Of a stretch of DNA of 32,188 nucleotides, positions 14,958 to 23,191 are shown piece by piece (position 1 is the first letter of the stretch; each line of letters begins with the position of its first letter). Where the stretch lies: positions 1 to 32,188 of the forward strand of contig JAFTAJ010000016.1 of NCBI GenBank assembly GCA_017458585.1, in the 5' to 3' direction. The position numbers and the translations under genes are program-made. This DNA comes from Bacteroidaceae bacterium (GTDB taxonomy: Bacteria; Bacteroidota; Bacteroidia; Bacteroidales; Bacteroidaceae). The notes beneath the pieces were generated by a model. It was not told the origin of the DNA. It saw only the letters and a list, made by a program, of their open reading frames with translations, and searched no databases.

Positions 14958-17291
14958 TCAGACTCTGACGGCTTTGAGGATGGCCTCTATCTTGAGGAGG
15001 TCTTCGCAGAGGGCGTGTACCTCCTTGATGTCGTGGACGAGTACGGAGAGGTCGGCATGGAAGAATCCCTTGTCGGTCTGTATGTTGAGTCCTTTGACAT
15101 TGAGTCCGCTATGCTTGAACAGCGACTCGGCTATCTGGAAGAGTGTGCCCATCTCGTCGGCTCCCTCCACGCGGATGGTGGTCTCGAAGAGATGGCCGCG
15201 CTGCATGTTCCACCTCACGGCTACGATGTTGTTGCCGAACTGGCTCTTAAGCTTGTTGGCCTCTTCGCATTCGCGCTTGTGGAGGGTGAAGGTCTTGGCG
15301 GTCTCGTCGATGTAGCCCAGGGCATCATCATCGGGGATAGGTTTGCAGCACGGTGCGATATGGCAGTGCTCGATGGTGCTCTCGTCAATAACGAAGACGC
15401 TCTTGCGGTCGATGGCCATTGGCCATTGACCATTGACCATTGAAGATTGACCGTTGGCCATTGACGATTGACCATTGTCGGTTGACGATTGGCCATTGCC
15501 CGACTTGACGAAGGGAATGAGGCTACGCCAGGTGAAGGAGTTGCCGTTGTTGTTTTTATTCTTGCCTCGCAGGAAGTTGATGTCGTCGTCGCCGAGGGCA
15601 ATCTGTCCGTCGGCCACATCGAGCAGTAGCTTGCGCGCGGTTGGGCGCTGATGGAAGATACGCAGTCTGTCGAGTATGTTGGTGTTGTACTCGATGCCTT
15701 TGTCCATGAGGAAATCGCGTATGCGTCGTTCGCCCTCGTTCTGCTTGTCGCGCTCCATCTTGCGCAGGCATGCTTGTATCTTGCTCTTGGCCTTGGCTGT
15801 GGTGACATAGTCGAGCCACTCTCGCTTAACCTGTTGCTGTCGTGCGGTGAGTATCTCCACCTGGTCGCCGGAGTTGAGTGGCTCGGTGGCAGGCACGAGG
15901 TGGTGGTTGACCTTGGCTCCGATGCAGTTGGTGCCAAGGAAGGAGTGTATGGAGAATGCGAAGTCGAGTGCTGTGGCACCGGCCGGCATTGTCTTTATCT
16001 CGCCCTTGGGTGTGAAGACGACTATCTCTGAGGCAAAGAGATTGAGCTTGATGGTGTCGAGCAGGTCGAGGGTGTCGGGCTGCGGGTCGTCGAGTATCTC
16101 CTTGATGGTGTGAATCCATCCGTCCATCTTGGCGTCGGCGGCAGCCTCCTCATTGCTTTTCTCCTGCGTGGTGTCGGTCTGCTCGTGGTTTTTGTATCTC
16201 CAGTGGGCAGCCACACCCTGCTCGGCGATGTCCTGCATGCGCTGTGAGCGTATCTGCACCTCAATCCACTGGCCGTGGGTGCTCATGAGTGTGACGTGTA
16301 GCGCCTGATAGCCATTGGCCTTGGGATGGTTTACCCAGTCGCGTGTGCGGTCGGGGTGGAGGGTGTAGATGCGTGTGAGAGCCACGTAGATATTGAAGCA
16401 GGTGTTGACCTCGTCCTCTCCAGGCTTTGGCTCGAAGATGATGCGTGTGGCGAGGATGTCGAAGATTTCCTCAAAGGTGACGTGCTTGTCCTGCATCTTC
16501 TTCCAGATGGAGTAGGGGGTCTTGATGCGTGCTTCGATGGAGTAGTTGAGCCCCAGCTTGTCGAGGGCTGTGCGTATGGGTGCGGTGAACTCTTGGAAGA
16601 CCGTCTCGCGCTCTTCCTGGGAGGAGGTGAGCTTTTGCTTGATGAGCTTATAGTCATCGGGGTGCTCATAGCGGAAGCTGAGGTCCTCGAGTTCGTTCTT
16701 TATGCGGTTGAGTCCCAATCGGCTGGCGATGGGTGCGTAGATGTAGAGTGTCTCTCCGGCAATCTTATACTGCTTGCTTGGCAGCATGGAGGAGAGGGTG
16801 CGCATATTGTGGAGGCGGTCGGAGATTTTGATGAGGATGACGCGTATGTCTTCGCTCATGGTGAGCAGCAGCTTCTTGAAGGTCTCGGCCTGCAGCGAGG
16901 CACGCTCGCCGAAGATGCCGCCGGATATCTTGGTGAGTCCCTCAACGATGTTGGCTATCTTGGGCCCGAAGAGGTTTTGTATATCCTCAAAGGTGTATTC
17001 GGTATCTTCCACCACATCGTGGAGGAGTGCAGCGCAGATACTAGTGGAGCCGAGGCCAATCTCCTCGCATGCTATGCGGGCCACGGCGATGGGGTGCATG
17101 ATGTATGGCTCGCCGGAGCGGCGGCGCACTCCCTTGTGGGCTTGTCGGGCAAAATTGAAAGCACGCGTAATGATATCTACCTTCTTCCTATGGTTGGAAG
17201 CGAGGTAGGCGTCAAGAAGCTTTCGGAACTCTTGGTAGACTTCGAGTTCTTCATGCTCCTCGGGATTGGTTACGGTGTTTTCAAGATCCAT
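14958..17291 (-). CDS. rel: Bifunctional (p)ppGpp synthetase/hydrolase (Rel/SpoT)
   Basis: This 777-residue alarmone enzyme has an N-terminal HD hydrolase with intact metal residues (His66, HD at 91-92 in LLHDVVEDT, Asp158). A synthetase domain follows (about 250-370, with Asp278 and Glu344 in EVQIRS). Then come TGS (about 424-485), a helical part, a conserved Cys-region (HCHIAPCCKPIP, 642-653) and a C-terminal ACT domain (about 703-777). Both halves look active. A 28-residue insertion (599-626) made of four 7-residue repeats (NGQSSxx) joins the helical part to the Cys-region and is encoded by twelve 7-bp DNA repeats. The start codon is one base after the lytic transglycosylase stop. Last gene of the parA operon. 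Confidence 0.95.
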   Translation of the reverse strand: MDLENTVTNPEEHEELEVYQEFRKLLDAYLASNHRKKVDIITRAFNFARQAHKGVRRRSGEPYIMHPIAVARIACEEIGLGSTSICAALLHDVVEDTEYTFEDIQNLFGPKIANIVEGLTKISGGIFGERASLQAETFKKLLLTMSEDIRVILIKISDRLHNMRTLSSMLPSKQYKIAGETLYIYAPIASRLGLNRIKNELEDLSFRYEHPDDYKLIKQKLTSSQEERETVFQEFTAPIRTALDKLGLNYSIEARIKTPYSIWKKMQDKHVTFEEIFDILATRIIFEPKPGEDEVNTCFNIYVALTRIYTLHPDRTRDWVNHPKANGYQALHVTLMSTHGQWIEVQIRSQRMQDIAEQGVAAHWRYKNHEQTDTTQEKSNEEAAADAKMDGWIHTIKEILDDPQPDTLDLLDTIKLNLFASEIVVFTPKGEIKTMPAGATALDFAFSIHSFLGTNCIGAKVNHHLVPATEPLNSGDQVEILTARQQQVKREWLDYVTTAKAKSKIQACLRKMERDKQNEGERRIRDFLMDKGIEYNTNILDRLRIFHQRPTARKLLLDVADGQIALGDDDINFLRGKNKNNNGNSFTWRSLIPFVKSGNGQSSTDNGQSSMANGQSSMVNGQWPMAIDRKSVFVIDESTIEHCHIAPCCKPIPDDDALGYIDETAKTFTLHKRECEEANKLKSQFGNNIVAVRWNMQRGHLFETTIRVEGADEMGTLFQIAESLFKHSGLNVKGLNIQTDKGFFHADLSVLVHDIKEVHALCEDLLKIEAILKAVRV
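15414..15497. repeat. Twelve-unit 7-bp array inside rel
   Basis: On the plus strand the units follow the pattern g(g/a)c(c/g)(a/g)tt, mostly ggccatt, gaccatt and gacgatt, with no break over 84 bases. It encodes four near-identical heptapeptides starting NGQSS or NGQWP. The gaccatt unit is the same as in the intergenic array at 3709-3736. Confidence 0.9.
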
Positions 17292-17292
17292 T

Positions 17293-18648
17293 CTACTTTA
17301 CTCTTATCTTTTGTCCGGCGCGTATGCGGTCGCCCTTGATATTGTTTTTGCGCTTGAGCTCTGCCACTGTGGTGTGGTTGCGCTTGGCTATCTTGCTTAG
17401 GTTGTCGCCCTGCTGGATGGTGACCTGGCGGCTACGTCCGCCACGGCTGTGGCGGCTGCCGCGTGAGTTGCGTCCGTGGCTGCGCGAATAGCGTGAGTTG
17501 GACGAGCGGCTATAGTTTCGGTTGGTGGGAGTCGGTGGAGCAACCTCTTGTTCGTCGAGGTCGGTCTCGGTGTTGGCAGTGGTGCTGTCGGTGGCGAGGG
17601 TGAGGGCGCTCATGTCGAGAGTGCCTTGATAGAGCGAGTCCTCGATGCCGGCGAAGCGTGCTGTGAGGTCGATGGGCAGCGCGATGGTGCTGCGTCGGCG
17701 TCCGCCAGGGATAAAGGTGGTCTTGTACTGGGGATTGAAACTCTTTATCTCGTCAACGGTGATGCCGCATGCCTTGGCTATCTGCTCCATGCGCATATCG
17801 TAGTGCACCACGGCGGTGTCCACCTCTATGGCTTTGATGGCGTGGCGAGCCTTGATGTTATGCTGGCTGTAGTTGTTCATGATATAGGTGGCAGCGATGA
17901 AAGCTGGCACATAGCCGCGGGTCTCTCTGGGCAGGTAGGGATAGATAACCCAGAAGTCTTTCACTCCACCGGCGCGAGCGATAGCCTTGCTGACATTGCC
18001 TGCACCGCAGTTGTAGGCAGCGAGCACGAGGCTCCAGTCGCCAAACTTCTCGTAGTCGTGCTTGAGCATGCGTGCTGCGGCATCGGTAGAGAGGTATGGG
18101 TCGTTGCGCTCGTCCACCCAGCTATTGATGTCGAGGCCGTACATCTTGCCGGTGCTGGGCATGAACTGCCACAGTCCGCCTGCTCCGGCACGGCTACGGG
18201 CCTTGGGGTTAAGACCGCTCTCTATGACGGGGAGGTAGCGTAGCACCTCTGGCAGCTCGTAGCGGTTGATGATGTCGTCGAAGATGTCGCCGTAGAGGTT
18301 ATACTTACCCAGCATGACGGACACAGAGCGTCGCAGCCTGGTGGCGTAGCGGTCGATGTAGCTCTTGACTGTGCTGTTGAACACATGAAACTCCTCGGGG
18401 GCGGGTATGGCTTTCAGACGCTCGGCGTAGTACTCGTCGCTGAAGAAGGGATTCTTGTCCTCGAGCTCTACGTCGTCGTCGAGCGGGGTGAGGAAGTTGC
18501 TCTCAAAGTAGGTATCCTCCTCGCCTTCCTCGGCCTCTTGCAGACCGAAGGGAACCTCGTCTTCCAGTATATCTTCATCGTTATCAATCTGTGCCATTGC
18601 CGGAAGGGTGACGGCCATCAGTATTGCAAAAATAAATGTCTTGTTCAT
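17293..18648 (-). CDS. mltD: Membrane-bound-type lytic transglycosylase with LysM (MltD-like)
   Basis: This secreted enzyme cleaves peptidoglycan glycan strands to anhydro-muropeptides. The 451 residues comprise a signal peptide (1-19, cut after AMA) and a very acidic segment (about 22-66). The SLT domain (about 125-225) has the catalytic Glu143 in VIESGLNP, GGLWQFMPSTG and LAAYNCGAGN. A Ser/Arg-rich basic linker (about 377-407) and one C-terminal LysM (408-450, QGDNLSKIAKRN) complete it. The acidic head and basic linker are unusual in strength. It lies between the DUF5683 gene (24-base gap) and rel (1-base gap). Confidence 0.9.
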   Translation of the reverse strand: MNKTFIFAILMAVTLPAMAQIDNDEDILEDEVPFGLQEAEEGEEDTYFESNFLTPLDDDVELEDKNPFFSDEYYAERLKAIPAPEEFHVFNSTVKSYIDRYATRLRRSVSVMLGKYNLYGDIFDDIINRYELPEVLRYLPVIESGLNPKARSRAGAGGLWQFMPSTGKMYGLDINSWVDERNDPYLSTDAAARMLKHDYEKFGDWSLVLAAYNCGAGNVSKAIARAGGVKDFWVIYPYLPRETRGYVPAFIAATYIMNNYSQHNIKARHAIKAIEVDTAVVHYDMRMEQIAKACGITVDEIKSFNPQYKTTFIPGGRRRSTIALPIDLTARFAGIEDSLYQGTLDMSALTLATDSTTANTETDLDEQEVAPPTPTNRNYSRSSNSRYSRSHGRNSRGSRHSRGGRSRQVTIQQGDNLSKIAKRNHTTVAELKRKNNIKGDRIRAGQKIRVK

Positions 18649-18672
18649 AGGCTGTTTGTAAAATTGGCTATA

Positions 18673-19383
18673 TCAAAAGTTAAGGCTGCATTGCACGCCT
18701 ACTGCGTGGCTCTTGCGGTTGCCCATATTGTTGGTTACCTCAATGGCGGCGGGCTCGACGCTCAGGCTGAGGTCTTTGCTTATATCAAAGGTTGAGAGTT
18801 GAGCGTCGACGTATGCATCAACCACAGAAATCAGATATACTCCGAAGAATGCGAAGATGCTCATGTCGCGGTATTTGCGGTAGTAGTCGCGCTTATGCTT
18901 GAATATTTTCTTAAACTGTTCTTCTCGGCCGCTGATGTCGTAGCCCATTGGCAGCATATTGTTGTAGGAGGCGGTGGCAGGGTCGTCGTCCATGATGTCG
19001 ATGTATGCCTGCGAGTAGTCGTCGTACATCTGCTGGTTCCACAGCAGGGCGTATGTGCATCCTATGAATCCGCCATAGATGATAGGCAGTTTCCAGTATT
19101 TGCGGTTGTATATCTGTCCGGCTCCAGGCAGCACCAGTGCCAGCCATAGGGCTCTCTTTGGGCTGGGTATGAACTGGTGGTTCTTGCGGCTTGCTGCCTT
19201 CATCTTGCGTGGATTGAGCAGTGGAGCGAGGCTGTCGATATTGAAAGCGGCGAGTGTGTCGGCGTTGAACTGCACCATGTTGGTCTGGGTGGTATCTGTT
19301 GCTGCGAGGCAGTCAGCAGCGTCCGCCCTGCCTGCCGACAGGAGCGCACAGATAATCACTATTACACGGGCAGTCCTTATCAC
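18673..19383 (-). CDS. DUF5683-family membrane protein
   Basis: The 236-residue protein starts with a signal peptide or membrane anchor (about 1-22). Its family hallmark ALVLPGAGQIYNRKYWKLPIIYGGFIG (about 82-108) spans one or two membrane segments, and another membrane helix lies near 175-192 (MSIFAFFGVYLISVVDAYVDA). Its function is unknown. Genes of this family commonly sit between parB and a lytic transglycosylase in Bacteroidota (family knowledge), as here. It begins seven bases after the parB stop. Confidence 0.82.
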   Translation of the reverse strand: MIRTARVIVIICALLSAGRADAADCLAATDTTQTNMVQFNADTLAAFNIDSLAPLLNPRKMKAASRKNHQFIPSPKRALWLALVLPGAGQIYNRKYWKLPIIYGGFIGCTYALLWNQQMYDDYSQAYIDIMDDDPATASYNNMLPMGYDISGREEQFKKIFKHKRDYYRKYRDMSIFAFFGVYLISVVDAYVDAQLSTFDISKDLSLSVEPAAIEVTNNMGNRKSHAVGVQCSLNF

Positions 19384-19390
19384 ACCTTAT

Positions 19391-20293
19391 TTATTTTATC
19401 TTGCTGAGCATCGTCATGATGCTCTCCATCTCTTTGTCGTTGGCGAAGGGAATGGTGATCCGTCCCTTGCCATCGAGATATTTGGCCTGCACCTTAGTGC
19501 CTGTAAGTTGGGCCAGTCTGTCCTGCACGGCTTTCAGTTCCTTGGGCAGGGCAGCGTCGCCAGCCTTGGCGCTCTTGGCTGTGCGGCTCACGGTGCTGCC
19601 GCTGTTGATATCCTTGACCATCTCCTCCACCTTGCGCACGGAGTAGTCTTTCTTTTGTATCTCGTGGAAGAGCCTCACCTGTTGCGCCGGACTGTTGAGT
19701 CCGAGGATGGCTCGGGCGTGGCCTTGGTCGATCTGTTTGTTGCGCAAAGCCAGCTGCACGGGAGCGGGGAGCTTGAGCAGTCGCAGGTAGTTGGCCACTG
19801 TGGTGCGCTTCTTGCCCACTTTCTCGGCCACTGCCTCCTGGGTGAGGTTCATGACCTGCTGCATATTGCTGTAGGCCAGCGCAATCTCAATAGCGTTGAG
19901 GTCTTCGCGCTGTATGTTTTCCACCAGAGCCATGAGAGCCACGCTCTCGTCGCTAGCCTTGCGCACATAGGCCGGTATGGTAGTGAGGCCTGCCAGCTGG
20001 CTGGCTCGCCAACGGCGCTCGCCGGCGATAATCTGGTAGGTGCCGTCATCCATCTGCCTCAGCGTGATGGGCTGCACAATACCTATTTGCGTGATAGAGT
20101 CGGCCAGCTCTTGCAGCGACTCCTGATCCATCTCGCGGCGCGGCTGGTTGGGGTTAGCCACGATACGGTTGATCTCAATCTCGTTGATGGACGATGAGCC
20201 CTGCGGGTTGATATCGTCGGTGGAAATCAGCGCGTCCAGACCGCGTCCCAGAGCACTGTGTTTCTTGTTGGGAAATTTTTTGTGAGGAGGCAT
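19391..20293 (-). CDS. parB: ParB chromosome-partitioning protein
   Basis: ParB is a CTP-dependent clamp that loads at parS and spreads to segregate the origin region. The 300-residue protein has the N-terminal ParA-stimulating motif GRGLDALI (16-23) and NPNQPR (47-52). The CTP-binding boxes are GERRWRA (91-97) and ENIQRE (125-130). The HTH starts at TQEAVAEKVGKKRTTVANYLR (about 151-171), and a C-terminal dimerisation region lies at about 250-300. It follows parA after 35 bases that hold a 7-bp array. No convincing parS site was found in the window. Confidence 0.95.
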   Translation of the reverse strand: MPPHKKFPNKKHSALGRGLDALISTDDINPQGSSSINEIEINRIVANPNQPRREMDQESLQELADSITQIGIVQPITLRQMDDGTYQIIAGERRWRASQLAGLTTIPAYVRKASDESVALMALVENIQREDLNAIEIALAYSNMQQVMNLTQEAVAEKVGKKRTTVANYLRLLKLPAPVQLALRNKQIDQGHARAILGLNSPAQQVRLFHEIQKKDYSVRKVEEMVKDINSGSTVSRTAKSAKAGDAALPKELKAVQDRLAQLTGTKVQAKYLDGKGRITIPFANDKEMESIMTMLSKIK

Positions 20294-20303
20294 TGAGGTG
20301 TGA

Positions 20304-20331
20304 GGAGTTAGGAGTTAGGAGTTAGGAGTTA
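20304..20331. repeat. 7-bp tandem array between parA and parB
   Basis: Four perfect ggagtta units on the plus strand. The last three bases (20329-20331) are the complement of the parA TAA stop. The same family occurs inside lpxB. Confidence 0.85.
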
Positions 20332-21096
20332 TTTTTGTTTGCTTAGTATTTCCTTGGCGAGGGCGAGGTAGTTGCGTGCACCCTTGGCGTCGGCGTCATA
20401 CTGGATGGCAGCCATGCCGTGGGACGGAGCTTCGGAGAGCTTTACATTGCGCTGGATGACAGTCTTGAAGACCAGGTCTTCGAAGTGTCGCTTGACCTCG
20501 TTGTAGATTTGGTTGGCGAGCTTGAGGCGACCGTCATACATAGTAAGGAGGAATCCCTCAATCTGCAGTTCGGGATTGAGCTTGCGCTTGATGAGCTTGA
20601 TAGTATTGAGCAGCTGGGCAATGCCCTCGAGGGCGAAGTACTCGCACTGCACGGGGATAATCACCGAGTCGGCCGCTGTGATGGCGTTAACGGTGATGGA
20701 GCCCAGCGACGGGCTGCAGTCGATGAGGATAAAGTCGTACTCGCCCTTCATGGGTTCGAGCATCTTCTTCATGAGCAGTTCGCGCCCCTTGTCGATGGCA
20801 AACAGTTCGCGCTCGGCACCGGCCAGTGTGACATGGCTTGAGATGATGTCTAGGTTTGGTACGTCAGTAGTATATATGGCGTCGTGTGGATCGGCGCCGT
20901 TGATGAGGCAGTCGTAGATGGTGCAGTCGATGTTGCCTACTTCTATTCCGAGACCCGATGACGAGTTAGCCTGCGGGTCGGCATCCACTAGCAATACAGT
21001 CTTTTCCAGCATAGCCAGCGAAGCAGCCAGATTGATAGCTGTGGTAGTCTTTCCCACGCCGCCTTTTTGATTGGCAATAGCAATAATTTTACCCAT
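20329..21096 (-). CDS. parA: ParA chromosome-partitioning ATPase
   Basis: ParA (Soj type) is a deviant Walker ATPase whose nucleoid-bound gradient moves ParB-parS complexes. The 255-residue protein begins almost at its ATP site: KGGVGKTT (11-18), with VDADPQAN (about 37-44) and ILIDCSPSLG (about 122-131). Its short N terminus is typical of chromosomal ParA. First gene of the operon parA-parB-DUF5683-mltD-rel and divergent from surE. Its stop codon lies within a 7-bp repeat array. Confidence 0.95.
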   Translation of the reverse strand: MGKIIAIANQKGGVGKTTTAINLAASLAMLEKTVLLVDADPQANSSSGLGIEVGNIDCTIYDCLINGADPHDAIYTTDVPNLDIISSHVTLAGAERELFAIDKGRELLMKKMLEPMKGEYDFILIDCSPSLGSITVNAITAADSVIIPVQCEYFALEGIAQLLNTIKLIKRKLNPELQIEGFLLTMYDGRLKLANQIYNEVKRHFEDLVFKTVIQRNVKLSEAPSHGMAAIQYDADAKGARNYLALAKEILSKQK

Positions 21097-21136
21097 ATCC
21101 GATACGTTTTGCGCCTAAAAAGGCTAATATAATATG

Positions 21137-21144
21137 CAAAGGTA
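21137..21144 (-). promoter_or_regulatory. -7 promoter box for the parA operon
   Basis: The minus strand reads TACCTTTG followed by CA, matching TAnnTTTGC. It lies about 40 bases before the parA ATG. With its neighbours it forms the left arm of a perfect 10-bp inverted repeat with the surE box. Confidence 0.55.
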
Positions 21145-21209
21145 TTGCATTTTTTTGGATAATCGCGCATATCAGCGTTATTTTATGCTTATTTATCTAA
21201 AAAAAGTAT

Positions 21210-21217
21210 TACCTTTG
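21210..21217 (+). promoter_or_regulatory. -7 promoter box for surE
   Basis: TACCTTTG followed by CA leaves a short leader of about 12 bases before the ATG at 21236. tacctttgca (21210-21219) is the exact inverse of tgcaaaggta (21135-21144). Confidence 0.6.
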
Positions 21218-21235
21218 CAAGAAATAAGTCACATC

Positions 21236-21991
21236 ATGCGACCTTTAATCCTTATATCCAATGACGATGGTCTCAACGCTCGCGGCTTAGCTGCGCTTAT
21301 TGAGGCTATGCGCCCGCTGGGCGATGTGTTTGTGTGTGTCCCAGACGGTCCGCGCTCTGGTGCCAGTTGCTCCATTACGGACTCGGTGCCTTTGAAGTGC
21401 TGGCAGGTTAGCTGTGAGCCAGGCCTTGAGGTTTATGCCTGCACAGCCACTCCGTGTATGTGCACCAAGCTGGCCATAGACAATCTTGTGCCGCGTAGAC
21501 CTGACCTTGTGGTAGCAGGCATCAATCACGGCAGCAATGCCTCTGTGAATATCCACTACTCGGGCACCACAGCAGTCAGCACCGAGGGAGCGCTTCAGGG
21601 CATCCCCTCTGTGGCTTTCTCGCTAGATGACAATGATACTGAGGCGCCGCTGGACCACCTGGTGCCTGTGTGCCGTGAGATTGCCAGCAGTACTCTGGAG
21701 CGCGGTCTTCCTTTTGGCATCTATCTCAATGTCAATTTCCCTGCCGGCGAGGAGTTGAAAGGTGTGCGTGTGTGTAGGATGGCCTACAGCCGTTGGGTGG
21801 ATGAGTTTGAGCCTTGTCCCCGCAGTCGTGGCGGCCGCTGGTATTGGCTTTGCGGAAAGCAGGTGGATGAGGAGCCCGACAGCGAGGACACCGACCTCTG
21901 GGCTCTGCGCCACCACTATGCAGCTGTTGTGCCGATAAGTATAGACCCGACTGCGCGGGGATTGGTTGAAGAATTAGGAATTAGGAATTAG
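21236..21991 (+). CDS. surE: SurE, 5'/3'-nucleotidase
   Basis: SurE is a metal-dependent phosphatase acting on nucleoside monophosphates and related substrates, linked to stress survival. The 251-residue protein has the metal ligands of the family: Asp10 and Asp11 (SNDDGLNARG), Ser41 (PRSGAS) and Asn97 (GINHGSNAS). I chose the ATG at 21236. An in-frame ATG at 21134 lies upstream of the promoter box and adds residues that do not fit the family. The last codons (LGIRN then TAG at 21989-21991) are encoded by a 7-bp repeat array, so the C-terminal tail and stop are repeat-derived. Confidence 0.93.
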   Translation: MRPLILISNDDGLNARGLAALIEAMRPLGDVFVCVPDGPRSGASCSITDSVPLKCWQVSCEPGLEVYACTATPCMCTKLAIDNLVPRRPDLVVAGINHGSNASVNIHYSGTTAVSTEGALQGIPSVAFSLDDNDTEAPLDHLVPVCREIASSTLERGLPFGIYLNVNFPAGEELKGVRVCRMAYSRWVDEFEPCPRSRGGRWYWLCGKQVDEEPDSEDTDLWALRHHYAAVVPISIDPTARGLVEELGIRN

Positions 21992-22019
21992 GAATTAGAA
22001 ATTAGGAATTAGGAATTAG
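21971..22019 (+). repeat. 7-bp tandem array over the surE stop codon
   Basis: Seven heptamers: gaattag four times, aaattag, gaattag twice. The surE TAG is the end of the third unit. The lpxB ATG lies five bases after the array. Confidence 0.9.
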
Positions 22020-22024
22020 AAACG

Positions 22025-23191
22025 ATGCGCTATTTTTTGATTGTCGGGGAGGCTAGTGGCGACCTGCATGCGTCGAATCTGATGAGGGCGCTGATGCAGG
22101 AAGATCCTAATGCTGAGTTCTGCTACTATGGTGGTGACAAGATGCAGGCTGTGGGTGGCACGTTGCTGCGCCACTATAAGGATATTGCCTATATGGGGTT
22201 TGTCACGGTGTTGTTGCACCTGCGCACCATACTTAAGGCTATGCGCCAGTGCCGCGAGTCCATAGTGGAGTGGCAGCCCGATGTGCTCATCCTTGTGGAT
22301 TATCCAGGCTTCAATCTGAAGATAGCGAAGTATATCAAGAGTCACACGCGCATACCTATATATTATTATATCTCTCCCAAGATATGGGCTTGGAAGGAGC
22401 ATCGCATCCGTGCTATCAAGCGCGATGTGGATGAGATGTTTTCCATCCTTCCCTTTGAGGTGCCCTTCTACCAGCGCCATGATTATCCTATCCACTATGT
22501 GGGCAATCCCACCGTGGATGAGATAGCGGAGTGGCGCAGAGTTAGGAGTGAGGAGTTAGGAGTGAGGAGTGAGGGTAGCCCCACTATCGCCTTGCTGCCG
22601 GGTTCGCGGCGCAAGGAGATAACAGACAATCTTCCGATAATGCTTGAGGCGGCAAGGCCGTATGTGGAGCGCGGCTACCGGATAGTCATTGTGGGAGCGC
22701 CGAGTATTGAGGATGAACTTTATGAGAAGTTAGGAGTTAGGAGTGAGGAGTTAGGAGTTAGGAGTGAGGAGGGTGCTATGTGCACAATCTGCAGAGACCA
22801 GTCGTTTGCCATTTTGGCTCAGGCGGAGGCTGCGCTTGTCACTTCTGGCACGGCGACATTGGAGACAGCCCTTATGCGTGTGCCGCAGGTGGTGTGCTAT
22901 TACCTTGGGGCTAGTTGGATCTTTAAGTTGTTGCGCAAGTTGCTGCTGAAGGTGAAGTATATCTCGCTTGTGAATCTTATAGTTGACCGCGAGCTAGTGC
23001 CCGAGTTGGTGGGCAGCGATATGAATGTGGCCGCCCTTTCTGAGCGGCTTGCAGGTATTGTGCGTGGTGGCAGCGAGCGCGACGCTCAGTTGCAGGGCTA
23101 TGAGGAGATGGCCTTGTTGCTTGGCGAGCCGGGAGCTCCGGGACGTGCTGCACGCATCATGTGTGGCCTCTTACAGGGGAAGAAGAATTAG
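22025..23191 (+). CDS. lpxB: LpxB, lipid-A-disaccharide synthase
   Basis: LpxB joins UDP-diacylglucosamine and lipid X to form the lipid A disaccharide, at the inner membrane. The 388-residue protein shows the GT19 motifs GEASGD (8-13), [11 protein letters not shown] (117-127), GNPTVDE (160-166), [10 protein letters not shown] (190-199) and TSGTATLE (273-280). Two charged insertions with the same core ELGVRSE (about residues 172-183 and 235-249) are encoded by two 7-bp DNA arrays. Without them the length would be about 360. The stop TAG (23189-23191) is also within a repeat array. Confidence 0.95.
   Translation: MRYFLIVGEASGDLHASNLMRALMQEDPNAEFCYYGGDKMQAVGGTLLRHYKDIAYMGFVTVLLHLRTILKAMRQCRESIVEWQPDVLILVDYPGFNLKIAKYIKSHTRIPIYYYISPKIWAWKEHRIRAIKRDVDEMFSILPFEVPFYQRHDYPIHYVGNPTVDEIAEWRRVRSEELGVRSEGSPTIALLPGSRRKEITDNLPIMLEAARPYVERGYRIVIVGAPSIEDELYEKLGVRSEELGVRSEEGAMCTICRDQSFAILAQAEAALVTSGTATLETALMRVPQVVCYYLGASWIFKLLRKLLLKVKYISLVNLIVDRELVPELVGSDMNVAALSERLAGIVRGGSERDAQLQGYEEMALLLGEPGAPGRAARIMCGLLQGKKN
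22539..22573 (+). repeat. 7-bp tandem array inside lpxB (first)
   Basis: Five heptamers: gagttag, gagtgag, gagttag, gagtgag, gagtgag. They encode [11 protein letters not shown] just before the LLPGSR motif. Confidence 0.85.
22728..22769 (+). repeat. 7-bp tandem array inside lpxB (second)
   Basis: Six heptamers: agttagg, agttagg, agtgagg, then the same three again (42 bp, 14 codons). They encode two copies of a LGVRSEE heptapeptide. Confidence 0.88.

Noticed and set aside
16326..17339. Long plus-strand frame opposite rel
   Set aside because: The minus strand encodes an intact Rel hydrolase and synthetase there. The plus frame shows no family motif.
21134..21235. Earlier ATG start for surE
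   Set aside because: It lies upstream of the surE promoter box. The family begins right at the MRPLILISNDDG motif.
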